Assembly: GCA_023412195.1 (NCBI GenBank)
Contig: JAEYNZ010000119.1
Location: 1-20,332, forward strand
Reading direction: 5' to 3'
DNA: 20,332 bases
From: Bacteroidota bacterium
GTDB taxonomy: Bacteria; Bacteroidota; Bacteroidia; Bacteroidales; Prolixibacteraceae
The notes under the pieces are model-generated. The model worked only from the letters and a program-made list of their open reading frames with translations, was not told the origin of the DNA and searched no databases. The stretch's first letter is position 1; each line of letters begins with the position of its first letter. The position numbers and the translations under genes were made by a program. Shown here in pieces: positions 8,264 through 14,952 of the stretch.

Positions 8264-9121
8264 ATGTTATATCTTATTGCGAGCATCATTTCATCCACTA
8301 CTATATATGTGATATTCCGGATTGCAAAAAATTATTCATGCAAACTGAGCCAGCTCATCACCATCAATTATTTAACTGCCACCTTATTTGGATTCAGCCT
8401 GATGATGCGCTTCAATTTGCGTCCGATCCATGAAGGTATCCAGTGGATTCCTTTTGCAGTTTGCCTGGGTATTTTATTTATTGCAATGTTTTATCTAATT
8501 GGACTGTCCTCACAAAAAGCCGGAATAACAGTTACAACCCTTGCAAACAAACTGTCACTCGTTTTTCCTGTCTTCTTTTCACTGATATGGTTCAATGAGA
8601 CAGTTACTGCCTATAAATACATTGGACTTGCGACAGCTATCGCGGCTGTTATAGCAACCCTTTATAAAAAAGATCTTAAAAAAGTTAAGATGCCGGCAAT
8701 AATTCTGCCTCTTGTAATCTTTATAGGTAGCGGTTTTACTGATTCTTTTTTCAAATATATACAGGCAACACAGTTATCAGCAATCGATACCGGGTCGTTT
8801 TCAACCATTGTTTTTTTGGTATCATTTATCTGTGGAACGGTGTTGTTATTCACCAGACCGGGACACATGCTGTCAAAACTTACCACGTCCACTTTTCTGT
8901 TGGGGATTTTACTTGGAATGGTTAATTTTGGTTCACTGTATTTTTTTATCAATGCCCTGAATAAAAGCGGTCTTGGCAGTTCTTTAATATTTACTATAAA
9001 CAATCTCCTGATTGTTGCACTATCAGCTGCTGCAGGACATTTTATTTTCAGAGAGCAGATGAACCGGGTGAACCTGGCAGGATTCATTTTGGCTTTTATA
9101 AGCATGTATATATTGATATAA
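8264..9121 (+). CDS. EamA/DMT-superfamily transporter
   Basis: Integral inner-membrane protein of 285 aa, the usual size of a ten-helix drug/metabolite transporter made of two EamA repeats. Hydrophobic segments are spread along the whole length, with short charged loops such as YKKDLKKVK (about 127-135) at the midpoint between the halves. The first half ends with the EamA-like pattern of a helix followed by FNETVTAYKYIG, and the second half has the matching FREQMNRVNLAGF, the repeated signature of the family. The substrate cannot be told from sequence. The stop TAA shares its last base with the ATG of the next gene, so the two are translationally coupled. Confidence 0.82.
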   Translation: MLYLIASIISSTTIYVIFRIAKNYSCKLSQLITINYLTATLFGFSLMMRFNLRPIHEGIQWIPFAVCLGILFIAMFYLIGLSSQKAGITVTTLANKLSLVFPVFFSLIWFNETVTAYKYIGLATAIAAVIATLYKKDLKKVKMPAIILPLVIFIGSGFTDSFFKYIQATQLSAIDTGSFSTIVFLVSFICGTVLLFTRPGHMLSKLTTSTFLLGILLGMVNFGSLYFFINALNKSGLGSSLIFTINNLLIVALSAAAGHFIFREQMNRVNLAGFILAFISMYILI

Positions 9122-9717
9122 TGGATACTTATAAAACTATTTCAGCAAAAAGTGAAGGTTTATTCAAGGATAAAGGAAGCAAGTTTATAGCCTTTGCATT
9201 CCCTGTTACTGCAGAAACTGAAATAAAAGAACTCCTGGTTCAGGTAAGGAAAGAACATCACAGTGCCCGGCATCTTTGTTATGCATGGCGGCTGGGCACT
9301 GAGAACCCGGTATTCCGCATGCATGATGGAGGAGAACCATCTTCCACAGCAGGTAAACCAATCCTTGGCCAGTTAATTTCATTTGATGTAACCAATGTTT
9401 TGCTTATTGTGGTAAGGTATTTTGGCGGTGTCCTATTGGGCACAGGAGGATTGATCAATGCTTATCGCAGTGCATCTGCAGATGCACTCAATAATGCAGA
9501 GATCATTACAAATATCATTGAAATAAGATACAGATTAAAATTTACCTACAAGGAATTAAATGATGTAATGCAGGTTGTAAAACAGGAAAACCTTTCAGTA
9601 GTAGAAACTGTTTTTGAAGTTGATTGCCAGCTTGATTTTACTGTCAGAAAATCAGAATCTGCCCGCATTTTCAATTTCTTCAACCAGATGTATCCTGTTG
9701 AAATACAAATCCTATAA
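9121..9717 (+). CDS. YigZ/IMPACT family protein (UPF0029)
   Basis: Cytosolic protein of the YigZ/IMPACT family, 198 aa, close to the usual 200-205. The N-terminal UPF0029 domain (about 17-122) carries two hallmark motifs: HDGGEPSSTAGKPIL (68-82) and VVRYFGGVLLGTGGL (97-111). The C-terminal part (about 135-198) fits the DUF1949 ferredoxin-like domain found in bacterial members. Eukaryotic IMPACT regulates Gcn2; bacterial YigZ has no settled function, though a role in translation-linked control has been suggested. The gene begins within the stop codon of the upstream transporter and is followed by 360 bp without a gene. Confidence 0.92.
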   Translation: MDTYKTISAKSEGLFKDKGSKFIAFAFPVTAETEIKELLVQVRKEHHSARHLCYAWRLGTENPVFRMHDGGEPSSTAGKPILGQLISFDVTNVLLIVVRYFGGVLLGTGGLINAYRSASADALNNAEIITNIIEIRYRLKFTYKELNDVMQVVKQENLSVVETVFEVDCQLDFTVRKSESARIFNFFNQMYPVEIQIL

Positions 9718-9764
9718 AATTAGATTTTGCATGTTAATAAGTAGGTAAAAAAAAACAGCTCCAC

Positions 9765-9798
9765 TTGCTATTAATATTCTCCGAAGCAGTTATTTTTG
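9765..9798 (+). promoter_or_regulatory. Bacteroidota-type promoter upstream of pyrBI
   Basis: TATTTTTG at 9791-9798 matches the TAnnTTTG -7 consensus exactly. A TTG at 9765-9767 could be the -33 element, though the 23-nt spacing is slightly long. A start near 9804 would begin a leader of about 270 nt before pyrB. Confidence 0.5.
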
Positions 9799-9803
9799 AT
9801 ACA

Positions 9804-10001
9804 TGATGCAACGTCATTTGATCTATTCGCTATACCATTTTGGCAGATCGGAATGCCAGACTGAAAAAATTTTTTCTTCCCAACGTTGTATCCGGCGAAT
9901 ATCAGATTTATTCAGCCGTACATTGAAGGATAAAAATTGGAATGCTATTTCCGGTTATAAAGGGCCAGTATTTGAAATTGTTAAAATACTGGCTTTTTTT
10001 T
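9804..10001 (+). ncRNA. Candidate structured RNA or pyrBI leader attenuator
   Basis: The 360-bp stretch 9718-10077 has no convincing gene but has a promoter-like -7 box at one end and an intrinsic terminator at the other. Between them several helices can be drawn by eye: 9805-9814 with 9883-9892 (10 bp, one G-U) enclosing 9841-9845 with 9854-9858; and 9893-9901 with 9909-9918 (9 bp, one bulged A). The terminator 9964-10001 lies about 75 nt before the pyrB ATG. It is either an independent small RNA of about 200 nt or a leader whose terminator attenuates pyrBI. I cannot match it to a named RNA family. Confidence 0.35.
9964..10001 (+). terminator. Intrinsic terminator upstream of pyrB
   Basis: A perfect 10-bp stem (9964-9973 with 9984-9993) with a 10-nt loop is followed by eight Ts (9994-10001). 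It points the same way as pyrB and lies inside its likely leader. Confidence 0.85.
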
Positions 10002-10077
10002 GTTGTAAAATTCCTGATCTTTATAATAAACTGCCGCCTGAAAATGAATATAATATACAGTAAATTATTCACTCAAT

Positions 10078-10986
10078 ATGAAAAGAGATTTAATATCCAT
10101 CACCGATTACTCAAAAAAAGACTACCTGAAGATCCTAAAGCTGGCTGCGGAATTTGAAGTCAATCCGAACCAGGACCTGCTTCAGGGAAAAGTGGTTGCT
10201 TCATTGTTTTTTGAACCATCTACCCGAACAAGACTTAGCTTTGAAACTGCAATCAGCCGGCTTGGAGGCCGGATCATTGGCATCGCCGATCCTGGCAGCT
10301 CCAGTACATCAAAAGGGGAAACCCTTCATGATACGATCAGAATGGTAAGCAACTATGCCGACCTTATTGTTATGCGGCATCCTCTTGAAGGAGCAGCACG
10401 CTATGCTGCTGAAATATCTCCGGTGCCTGTAATTAATGCAGGTGATGGTGCCAACCAGCACCCTACCCAGACACTGCTTGATTTATATTCCATTTTAAAA
10501 ACTCAGGGGACACTTGATAATCTAAACATTTTCATGGTTGGTGACTTGAAATATGGCCGGACCGTTCACTCCCTGCTCATGGCCATGTCAGAGTTTGAGA
10601 ATCCGATCTTCAATTTTATAGCTCCACCTGAACTTCAGATGCCAAATGAATATAAAATGTTTCTCCGGGATAAGGGAATAAAGTATTTCGAACACCGGGA
10701 GTTCACAGATATCATCTCAGAAGCTGACATCATCTATATGACAAGAGTACAAAAAGAACGGTTTTCCGATCCTATAGAATACGAACAGGTAAAGAATGTT
10801 TATATACTTCATAATGCAATGCTGGCTAAAACCAAACCAAATCTTAAAATACTCCATCCGCTGCCCAGGGTCAATGAGATCAGTACCGATGTCGATAAAA
10901 ATGAAAAAGCGTACTATTTTACCCAGGCACTAAATGGTGTCTTTACACGTGAGGCCATCATCGCAGATATTATGAACCTCAAATAA
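10078..10986 (+). CDS. pyrB: Aspartate carbamoyltransferase catalytic chain
   Basis: Catalyses carbamoyl phosphate plus L-aspartate to N-carbamoyl-aspartate, the committed step of pyrimidine synthesis. It is cytosolic and forms trimers that assemble with PyrI. The 302 aa are normal. The carbamoyl-phosphate site STRTR is at 48-52, the 80s loop lysine at K79 (TSKGET), HPTQ at 128-131, GRT with R161, TRVQ with R223 in the aspartate-binding 240s region, and HPLPR at 260-264. All key residues are present. It lies 8 bp upstream of pyrI in an operon, behind a promoter and terminator arrangement suggestive of attenuation. Confidence 0.98.
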   Translation: MKRDLISITDYSKKDYLKILKLAAEFEVNPNQDLLQGKVVASLFFEPSTRTRLSFETAISRLGGRIIGIADPGSSSTSKGETLHDTIRMVSNYADLIVMRHPLEGAARYAAEISPVPVINAGDGANQHPTQTLLDLYSILKTQGTLDNLNIFMVGDLKYGRTVHSLLMAMSEFENPIFNFIAPPELQMPNEYKMFLRDKGIKYFEHREFTDIISEADIIYMTRVQKERFSDPIEYEQVKNVYILHNAMLAKTKPNLKILHPLPRVNEISTDVDKNEKAYYFTQALNGVFTREAIIADIMNLK

Positions 10987-10994
10987 ATAAAGCC

Positions 10995-11459
10995 ATGAAT
11001 GATAAAAAGAAACTCAAACTGAAAGTTAGTGCCATAAAGGATGGAACTGTTATTGACCACATTCCTGCACAATATCTCTTTAAAGTAATAAATATACTAA
11101 GGCTCGACAATATCGAAAACCAGATAACATTTGGAACTAACCTTGAGAGCGATAAATTGGGCAGTAAAGCCATCATCAAAGTAACAGACAAGTTTTTTCA
11201 GGATGATGAAATAAACAAAATTGCTTTGGTAGCACCTAATGCAAAATTGAACATCATTCGGGATTATGAAGTTGTGGAAAAGAAAGTGGTGACAATTCCT
11301 GATGAAATAACAGGTATAGTGCAATGTTTCAATCCCAAATGTATTACAAACAATGAAAAGATCACGACCAGGTTCAAAGTTGTTGATACATCACCAATAG
11401 CATTAAGATGCAGGTATTGCGAGAAACATACGGTAGGAGATCAGATCAGGATGCAGTAA
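10995..11459 (+). CDS. pyrI: Aspartate carbamoyltransferase regulatory chain
   Basis: Regulatory subunit that binds CTP/ATP in its N-terminal allosteric domain (about 1-100; VSAIKDGTVIDHIPA is typical) and contacts PyrB through its C-terminal zinc domain. The four zinc cysteines are C111 and C116 (CFNPKC) and C139 and C142 (CRYC). At 154 aa it is full length. With pyrB it predicts the allosteric dodecameric enzyme. It starts 8 nt after pyrB and is followed by the tRNA-Leu promoter. Confidence 0.97.
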   Translation: MNDKKKLKLKVSAIKDGTVIDHIPAQYLFKVINILRLDNIENQITFGTNLESDKLGSKAIIKVTDKFFQDDEINKIALVAPNAKLNIIRDYEVVEKKVVTIPDEITGIVQCFNPKCITNNEKITTRFKVVDTSPIALRCRYCEKHTVGDQIRMQ

Positions 11460-11500
11460 AAAAAAGTTGATATTTCTACATCGACGGTAACGAATTTTTA

Positions 11501-11508
11501 TATATTTG
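11501..11508 (+). promoter_or_regulatory. -7 element for tRNA-Leu
   Basis: TATATTTG matches the TAnnTTTG consensus exactly, 37 nt before the tRNA, leaving a leader of about 30 nt. No clear -33 box was found at 19-21 nt spacing. Confidence 0.55.
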
Positions 11509-11545
11509 CACCTCGAATTTAAGCAGGTAACTGCTTTCAGGGAAT

Positions 11546-11629
11546 GCCCAGATGGCGGAATTGGTAGACGCGCTAGTTTCAGGGACTAGTATCCGCTTGG
11601 ATGTGCAGGTTCGAGTCCTGTTCTGGGCA
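11546..11629 (+). tRNA. tRNA-Leu (anticodon CAG)
   Basis: An 84-nt class II tRNA. The acceptor stem GCCCAGA (11546-11552) pairs perfectly with TCTGGGC (11622-11628), with discriminator A at 11629; CCA is not encoded. The anticodon stem 11573-11577 with 11585-11589 closes a 7-nt loop with CAG at 11580-11582, reading CUG codons. The long variable arm ATCC-GCTT-GGAT confirms the class, and the T-arm is CAGG-TTCGAGT-CCTG. The last 15 nt form part of the att core of the element, so the mature 3' end is probably element-derived. Confidence 0.97.
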
Positions 11630-11631
11630 CT
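11615..11631 (+). repeat. attL core
   Basis: GTCCTGTTCTGGGCACT, lying in the T-arm and acceptor 3' strand of tRNA-Leu. The identical copy at 20115-20131 is exactly 8,500 bp away. Bases flanking the repeat differ on both sides. Confidence 0.93.
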
Positions 11632-11640
11632 AATAACCCT

Positions 11641-11674
11641 CTGAAAGCCTTATTTAATAAGGCTTTCAGTTTTT
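11641..11674 (+). terminator. Element-supplied terminator for tRNA-Leu
   Basis: A perfect 13-bp stem (11641-11653 with 11657-11669), 3-nt loop and five Ts begins 12 nt after the tRNA. Because it is inside the element it replaces the host terminator now displaced to 20138-20167. Confidence 0.92.
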
Positions 11675-11678
11675 ACAG

Positions 11679-11698
11679 GGGAACGAAAAAGGGAACTT
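11679..11698 (+). promoter_or_regulatory. Putative integrase arm-type site (attL side)
   Basis: GGGAACGAAAAAGGGAACTT contains two GGGAAC half-sites 12 bp apart, and matches 19993-20012 at 18 of 20 positions in the same orientation. Similar sequences near both ends of an integrated element are expected of integrase arm-binding sites; binding itself is inferred. Confidence 0.6.
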
Positions 11699-11812
11699 CT
11701 GTAATTTGTGAACAACAATAATCACAAAAAAAGGAATGAGAATCACAAAAATTTGCAGTAACTTTATATGAATATAAAGAGAGAACGACAATCTTTATGT
11801 TTTGCAAAAAAT

Positions 11813-11836
11813 AGGGCTGGCTATTGAGTCGGCCCT
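11813..11836 (-). terminator. Weak terminator after the 84-aa gene
   Basis: Minus strand: AGGGC (11836-11832) pairs with GCCCT (11817-11813) across a 14-nt loop and is followed by an A then six Ts. It begins inside the stop codon of the 84-aa gene. Confidence 0.45.
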
Positions 11837-12090
11837 TATTGTTTATGCATAATCCCTTCTAAGGCTGCCAAATAATCTATTTTAACTTCAGGATGATTCT
11901 CTACCCAGGGCAAAAGAATATCATTTATAAAGTTCTCCGGTGGAATAGATTTTAATACCTTCTCAAAGGTCTTTACATCAGAGTAACTAACGTTTATAAC
12001 ATTGATAACAGGATTATATAAAATATCGCGGCCCGCTTGAATGTTATTAGCTCCTCCGGAAATTTGAAAGTTTTGGTTAGGTTTATTCAT
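11836..12090 (-). CDS. Small accessory protein with an NIQAGRDI motif
   Basis: An 84-aa protein of unknown function, the last gene of the element before attL. The N-terminal third (about 7-36) is a short beta-rich stretch, ISGGANNIQAGRDI then alternating hydrophobic residues (VINVINVSY). The C-terminal part (about 37-84) is probably helical, with LLPWVENHPEVKIDYLAAL. No signal peptide or membrane segment. Short GxxNxxQAGRDI motifs occur in some prophage-associated and conflict-associated proteins, so an accessory (moron) role is possible, but this is inference. A fragment resembling its C-terminus lies directly upstream at about 12126-12240. It ends at a weak terminator. Confidence 0.6.
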   Translation of the reverse strand: MNKPNQNFQISGGANNIQAGRDILYNPVINVINVSYSDVKTFEKVLKSIPPENFINDILLPWVENHPEVKIDYLAALEGIMHKQ

Positions 12091-12125
12091 CTCATAAACA
12101 GTTAAGTTCTGGGAAATGAAGACCT

Positions 12126-12240
12126 TTAGAAATTTTTAAAATGGAGAAATACTTCAATAAATCCAGGTAGGACGTAATCCAGTTTAATTTCAGGTTCATG
12201 TTGACGATCTTTTATGTTTTGCAAGGGCCAAAGTAAAAAG
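12126..12240 (-). pseudogene. Possible remnant of a paralogue of the 84-aa gene
   Basis: Read on the minus strand, an open stretch without a start codon translates to a segment with IFLLWPL then HEPEIKLDYV, ending at a TAA at 12126-12128. This resembles ILLPWVENHPEVKIDYL in the 84-aa protein, and the nucleotide differences in the PEIKLDY part are mostly silent or conservative. The remnant also contains one copy of a 22-bp near-repeat (12203-12224) whose other copy lies just past the 84-aa gene (11787-11807). The similarity is short, so this is tentative. Confidence 0.35.
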
Positions 12241-12265
12241 ATTTTTTTAAACAAACAACAAAAGA

Positions 12266-12304
12266 ATTAACTTAATATTAACATTATCAACAAGTTAAGT
12301 TAAT
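12266..12304. repeat. Inverted repeat downstream of the tape-measure gene
   Basis: ATTAACTTAA (12266-12275) and TTAAGTTAAT (12295-12304) are perfect inverted repeats with a 19-nt spacer. There is no adjacent T-run on the minus strand. It could be an operator or a weak transcription end for the tape-measure unit. Confidence 0.4.
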
Positions 12305-12340
12305 AACTGTAATATAAAGCAAATTGCTTTAGTGGTAATT

Positions 12341-14119
12341 CTAACCAGTGTAGGATTTTCTTTTGGCAGTTTCATTTATGACAGCCACTAAATCAGAACC
12401 CTGTTGTCTGAAAGTTCCAACAACCTGTACAGTTAAAGGGTTAGCATTACTCACTGACGGTCCAATTCGTCCAAATTCAGAACCTGAACCCCTGCCATCA
12501 AAAACAAAAGAATTTGACGCAATAGAACCCCCTCCTCCGCCACTTCCTATATTACTTAAGCTGGCTTGTGCTGCCTTACCAACAGCCATAAGAGCAACCC
12601 CAGCGGCAACGGCTGCCAAAGCGGCTGCGGGTGTTTTTAATGCTTTCTTAAGAGCCTCCCCAATGGCGAAAAATGCGAACCCGGCACTAACAATAATTCG
12701 GCCTGCCTCAACTGCCATTGTTCCAAAAGCTGATTTAACAGCATCGCCAAAGGATTTTACATCACCGGTTCCGGCCAACATATTTGCCATACTATCAGCA
12801 AACCCCAAAGCCATATTACCAAATGAATCATTAAAAACTTGGGCAAAATCAACAATAACTGATTTACTTTGTCCTAAATCGCTTTGAAGTTTGGCAAATA
12901 ATTTTTCAGTTTCAAGTTCAGGAATTTTTAATTGAGGTAACTCCATATCAAACCCCTTAAGAGGTTTAAACATTTTAGTTTGTTCCTGGCTTAATTTTCT
13001 GACAGCTTCGGCCTGTGCTTCAATTTCTTTTGTTAGGGTTTTGGCTCCTTCAGCAAGTGAACGTTGAAGTTCTAAACTTTGTGTTTCAATATTGTTAAGT
13101 TTTGCCTTTTCTTCTGCCAGGGCGCGGTAATCTTTATTCATGGATTCCGACAACTCAATTTCCTGTTGCGTTATCCTGATCCGTTCAGCCTGAATTGAAG
13201 AACGTTGTTTTTCCAACTCCATTACCAATTCATTGGCGCGGCGGTTTGCTGCCAAACGTGTTTCAGCATCTTTTGTATGGTCCTTTTCTTCCAGGCGCAA
13301 GGCGGCAATTTCTTTTCTTAACCTGGATTCAGTTTCTATAAAAGCTATTTCGCGTTTTTCCAATGCCTGCCGGGCCTTCTCCAGATCAATAGCGGCCTTT
13401 GTTTCCTCTTTAATTTCTTTTGCTATACCTTTTACACCATTGGCAATTTTTTTCTGTTGAGATTCATCTAATCCGGTTCCAAGCTGTATTAAAGCGGTTC
13501 CAGCTTCGGCGGCGGCATTTTTCAATCCTGCCATATCCCTTTTCCAAAGAGATTCTAACCCATTTCCGACAGCCTGAAATAAATCAATTAATCCGGTAAA
13601 CCTATTGACAATATTAATTTTGATAGCTTCCCACAAATCAGATATGGCCTGTTTGGGGTTTGAAAATGCCTCAAAAATCATTTTACCCAATGCTGAAAAA
13701 CGGTCCACTAAAACATTTGTAACTGCTCCAATGGCCTTCATTGTGCGGCTCACAAAATCGGCCCCCTCTTGTGTTTTTGTGAAATATGATACAAGTGAAC
13801 CCAGGGCAACAACCAGCGCACCAATTCCGGTGGAAATAATGGCGGCTTTCATTATTCCCAGGGCGCGGGTGAAAATATTACTCCCGGCGGCGGTGGTCTT
13901 AAATCCTCCTGTTAATCCGGTTAATGATAATTTCATCTTTTCAAAGCCATCATTTATTTGCTTCATGTTTACACCAAAAGCGGCGGCAAAATCATTAAAC
14001 GCTGAACCAGCATCCTGTTTAAATTGTTTCGTGGCTCCCTTCCCTTCATCGAGGCCTTTTTTAAAGTTTTTCGTGTCGGCCCCAAAGCGGACCTTCATGT
14101 TTGTAATAACTTCACTCAT
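12341..14119 (-). CDS. Phage tail tape-measure protein
   Basis: Protein that sets tail length in long-tailed phages, chaperones tube assembly and is ejected with DNA. The 592 aa show the usual layout: N-terminal VRFGADTKNFKKGLDE-type start, a hydrophobic segment (about 91-113), a long charged coiled coil (about 235-385), an Ala/Gly-rich hydrophobic region (about 475-525) and a GSGGGGGS linker. The C-terminus (about 563-592) is typical of Bacteroidota tape measures. At roughly 1.5 A per residue it could span a tail of about 90 nm (family rule of thumb, not measured). It starts 5 nt after the 147-aa gene. No tube, terminator or baseplate genes are present, so it must act with another phage's tail, be repurposed, or be a relic. 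Confidence 0.88.
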   Translation of the reverse strand: MSEVITNMKVRFGADTKNFKKGLDEGKGATKQFKQDAGSAFNDFAAAFGVNMKQINDGFEKMKLSLTGLTGGFKTTAAGSNIFTRALGIMKAAIISTGIGALVVALGSLVSYFTKTQEGADFVSRTMKAIGAVTNVLVDRFSALGKMIFEAFSNPKQAISDLWEAIKINIVNRFTGLIDLFQAVGNGLESLWKRDMAGLKNAAAEAGTALIQLGTGLDESQQKKIANGVKGIAKEIKEETKAAIDLEKARQALEKREIAFIETESRLRKEIAALRLEEKDHTKDAETRLAANRRANELVMELEKQRSSIQAERIRITQQEIELSESMNKDYRALAEEKAKLNNIETQSLELQRSLAEGAKTLTKEIEAQAEAVRKLSQEQTKMFKPLKGFDMELPQLKIPELETEKLFAKLQSDLGQSKSVIVDFAQVFNDSFGNMALGFADSMANMLAGTGDVKSFGDAVKSAFGTMAVEAGRIIVSAGFAFFAIGEALKKALKTPAAALAAVAAGVALMAVGKAAQASLSNIGSGGGGGSIASNSFVFDGRGSGSEFGRIGPSVSNANPLTVQVVGTFRQQGSDLVAVINETAKRKSYTG

Positions 14120-14124
14120 GAATA

Positions 14125-14568
14125 TTAATTTAGGAGTTTTCTGAATTTTTCTGAACCATATAACTTTTCACTATCTAACCCAAAATGTTTGGCGGCTCCC
14201 AAAACTATCAGGCCGTAATCTTCAAAATCAATTAAAAAAAATAGGGTTAACGGATCATATAAAAACGTTTTGCCCTGCATCCTGGCACCTTCTTTTAATG
14301 AATGGAATACATAAAAGTTAGTTAGGTGAATATTAGTTTCTTTGGCTCCTGGTGGAATAGTTTTATTTTGCATTTCCCAAACAACCTGACTTAAAACAAA
14401 ATCATTGTGTGCAGGAATGATTATTTCACCGTTTACCATTATGCCGGGTTCTGGTAGTATGGCATCCTTAAAATTTGTTGGTGCCTGTTTTCCGGGTTCT
14501 GTGATTGTGGCGGCATCCTTATAATTTATTGGTGCCTGTTGTGGTTTTTTTCTTTTGAATAGGTTCAT
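14125..14568 (-). CDS. Unknown phage protein between capsid and tape measure (147 aa)
   Basis: Family not recognised. The N-terminus is basic (NLFKRKKPQ) followed by two tandem copies of a 15-16 residue unit: QAPINYKDAATITEPG (11-26) and QAPTNFKDAILPEPG (28-42). The remaining roughly 105 residues look like one compact alpha/beta domain, with VNGEIIIPAHNDFVLSQVVWEM near its start and a hydrophobic LTLFFLIDFEDYGLIVLG stretch in the middle. The position directly upstream of the tape-measure gene is where tail-assembly chaperones sit in siphophages, so a chaperone role is possible by context alone. It is read after a strong terminator hairpin that separates it from the capsid unit. Confidence 0.75.
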   Translation of the reverse strand: MNLFKRKKPQQAPINYKDAATITEPGKQAPTNFKDAILPEPGIMVNGEIIIPAHNDFVLSQVVWEMQNKTIPPGAKETNIHLTNFYVFHSLKEGARMQGKTFLYDPLTLFFLIDFEDYGLIVLGAAKHFGLDSEKLYGSEKFRKLLN

Positions 14569-14592
14569 AGATGTAACCTTTAATTATTTTAC

Positions 14593-14621
14593 AAAAAACC
14601 CCCACAAAAAGTGGGGGTTTT
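14593..14621 (-). terminator. Intrinsic terminator between capsid and tape-measure units
   Basis: An 11-bp GC-cored stem (14595-14605 with 14611-14621) closes a 5-nt loop. On the minus strand it is followed by TTTTTT (14598-14593, partly in the stem). It lies 26 nt past the stop of the 97-aa gene and 25 nt before the 147-aa ATG. Confidence 0.85.
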
Positions 14622-14647
14622 CAAATCAATCAAACCTAACTAACTAA

Positions 14648-14941
14648 CTACGAAATATGAAACTGTCTAAATACCGTCTGAAAATTTTGAAGTTCTTCTT
14701 TATTCTCCGGTTGATTCAAGAATTTTAAAAATTCAAGTACAATCGGGTTTTTAGGGTTATCCTTATAAAGTTGAACAATTAATTTTACGATTGATGCCAC
14801 ATTCATAAACTCAAAATATGGTATCGAAAGATTAAAGTTCAACTTATCTATCTGTACTACCAACTCATGTCCATCAACTGGCAGCTTTACGGTCCAATGG
14901 GTACCATTTTCCCATACTGTTTCTAATTTTTTATCTGCCAT
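14648..14941 (-). CDS. Unknown phage protein downstream of capsid (97 aa)
   Basis: Family not recognised. It has a short beta-rich N-terminal part (about 8-40: VWENGTHWTVKLPVDGHELVV) and a helical C-terminal part (about 45-95: MNVASIVKLIVQLYKDNP, then FLKFLNQPENKEELQNF). No signal peptide or clear membrane helix. It starts 11 nt after the capsid stop, so it belongs to the protease-capsid operon, and its transcript probably ends at the hairpin just downstream. Candidates from position are a capsid decoration or head-completion protein, a capsid-size factor, or a tail-assembly chaperone; the sequence does not decide. Confidence 0.75.
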   Translation of the reverse strand: MADKKLETVWENGTHWTVKLPVDGHELVVQIDKLNFNLSIPYFEFMNVASIVKLIVQLYKDNPKNPIVLEFLKFLNQPENKEELQNFQTVFRQFHIS

Positions 14942-14952
14942 GATGATAAAAA

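Noticed and set aside
9803..10063. 86-codon ORF on the plus strand between YigZ and pyrB
   Set aside because: It starts at about the predicted transcription start, runs through the terminator hairpin and poly-T tract, and has an unnatural composition. The interval is better read as RNA structure.
12363..12887. 174-codon plus-strand ORF antisense to the tape measure
   Set aside because: Shadow frame of the tape-measure gene; Ala/Pro-rich composition mirrors the complementary coding strand.
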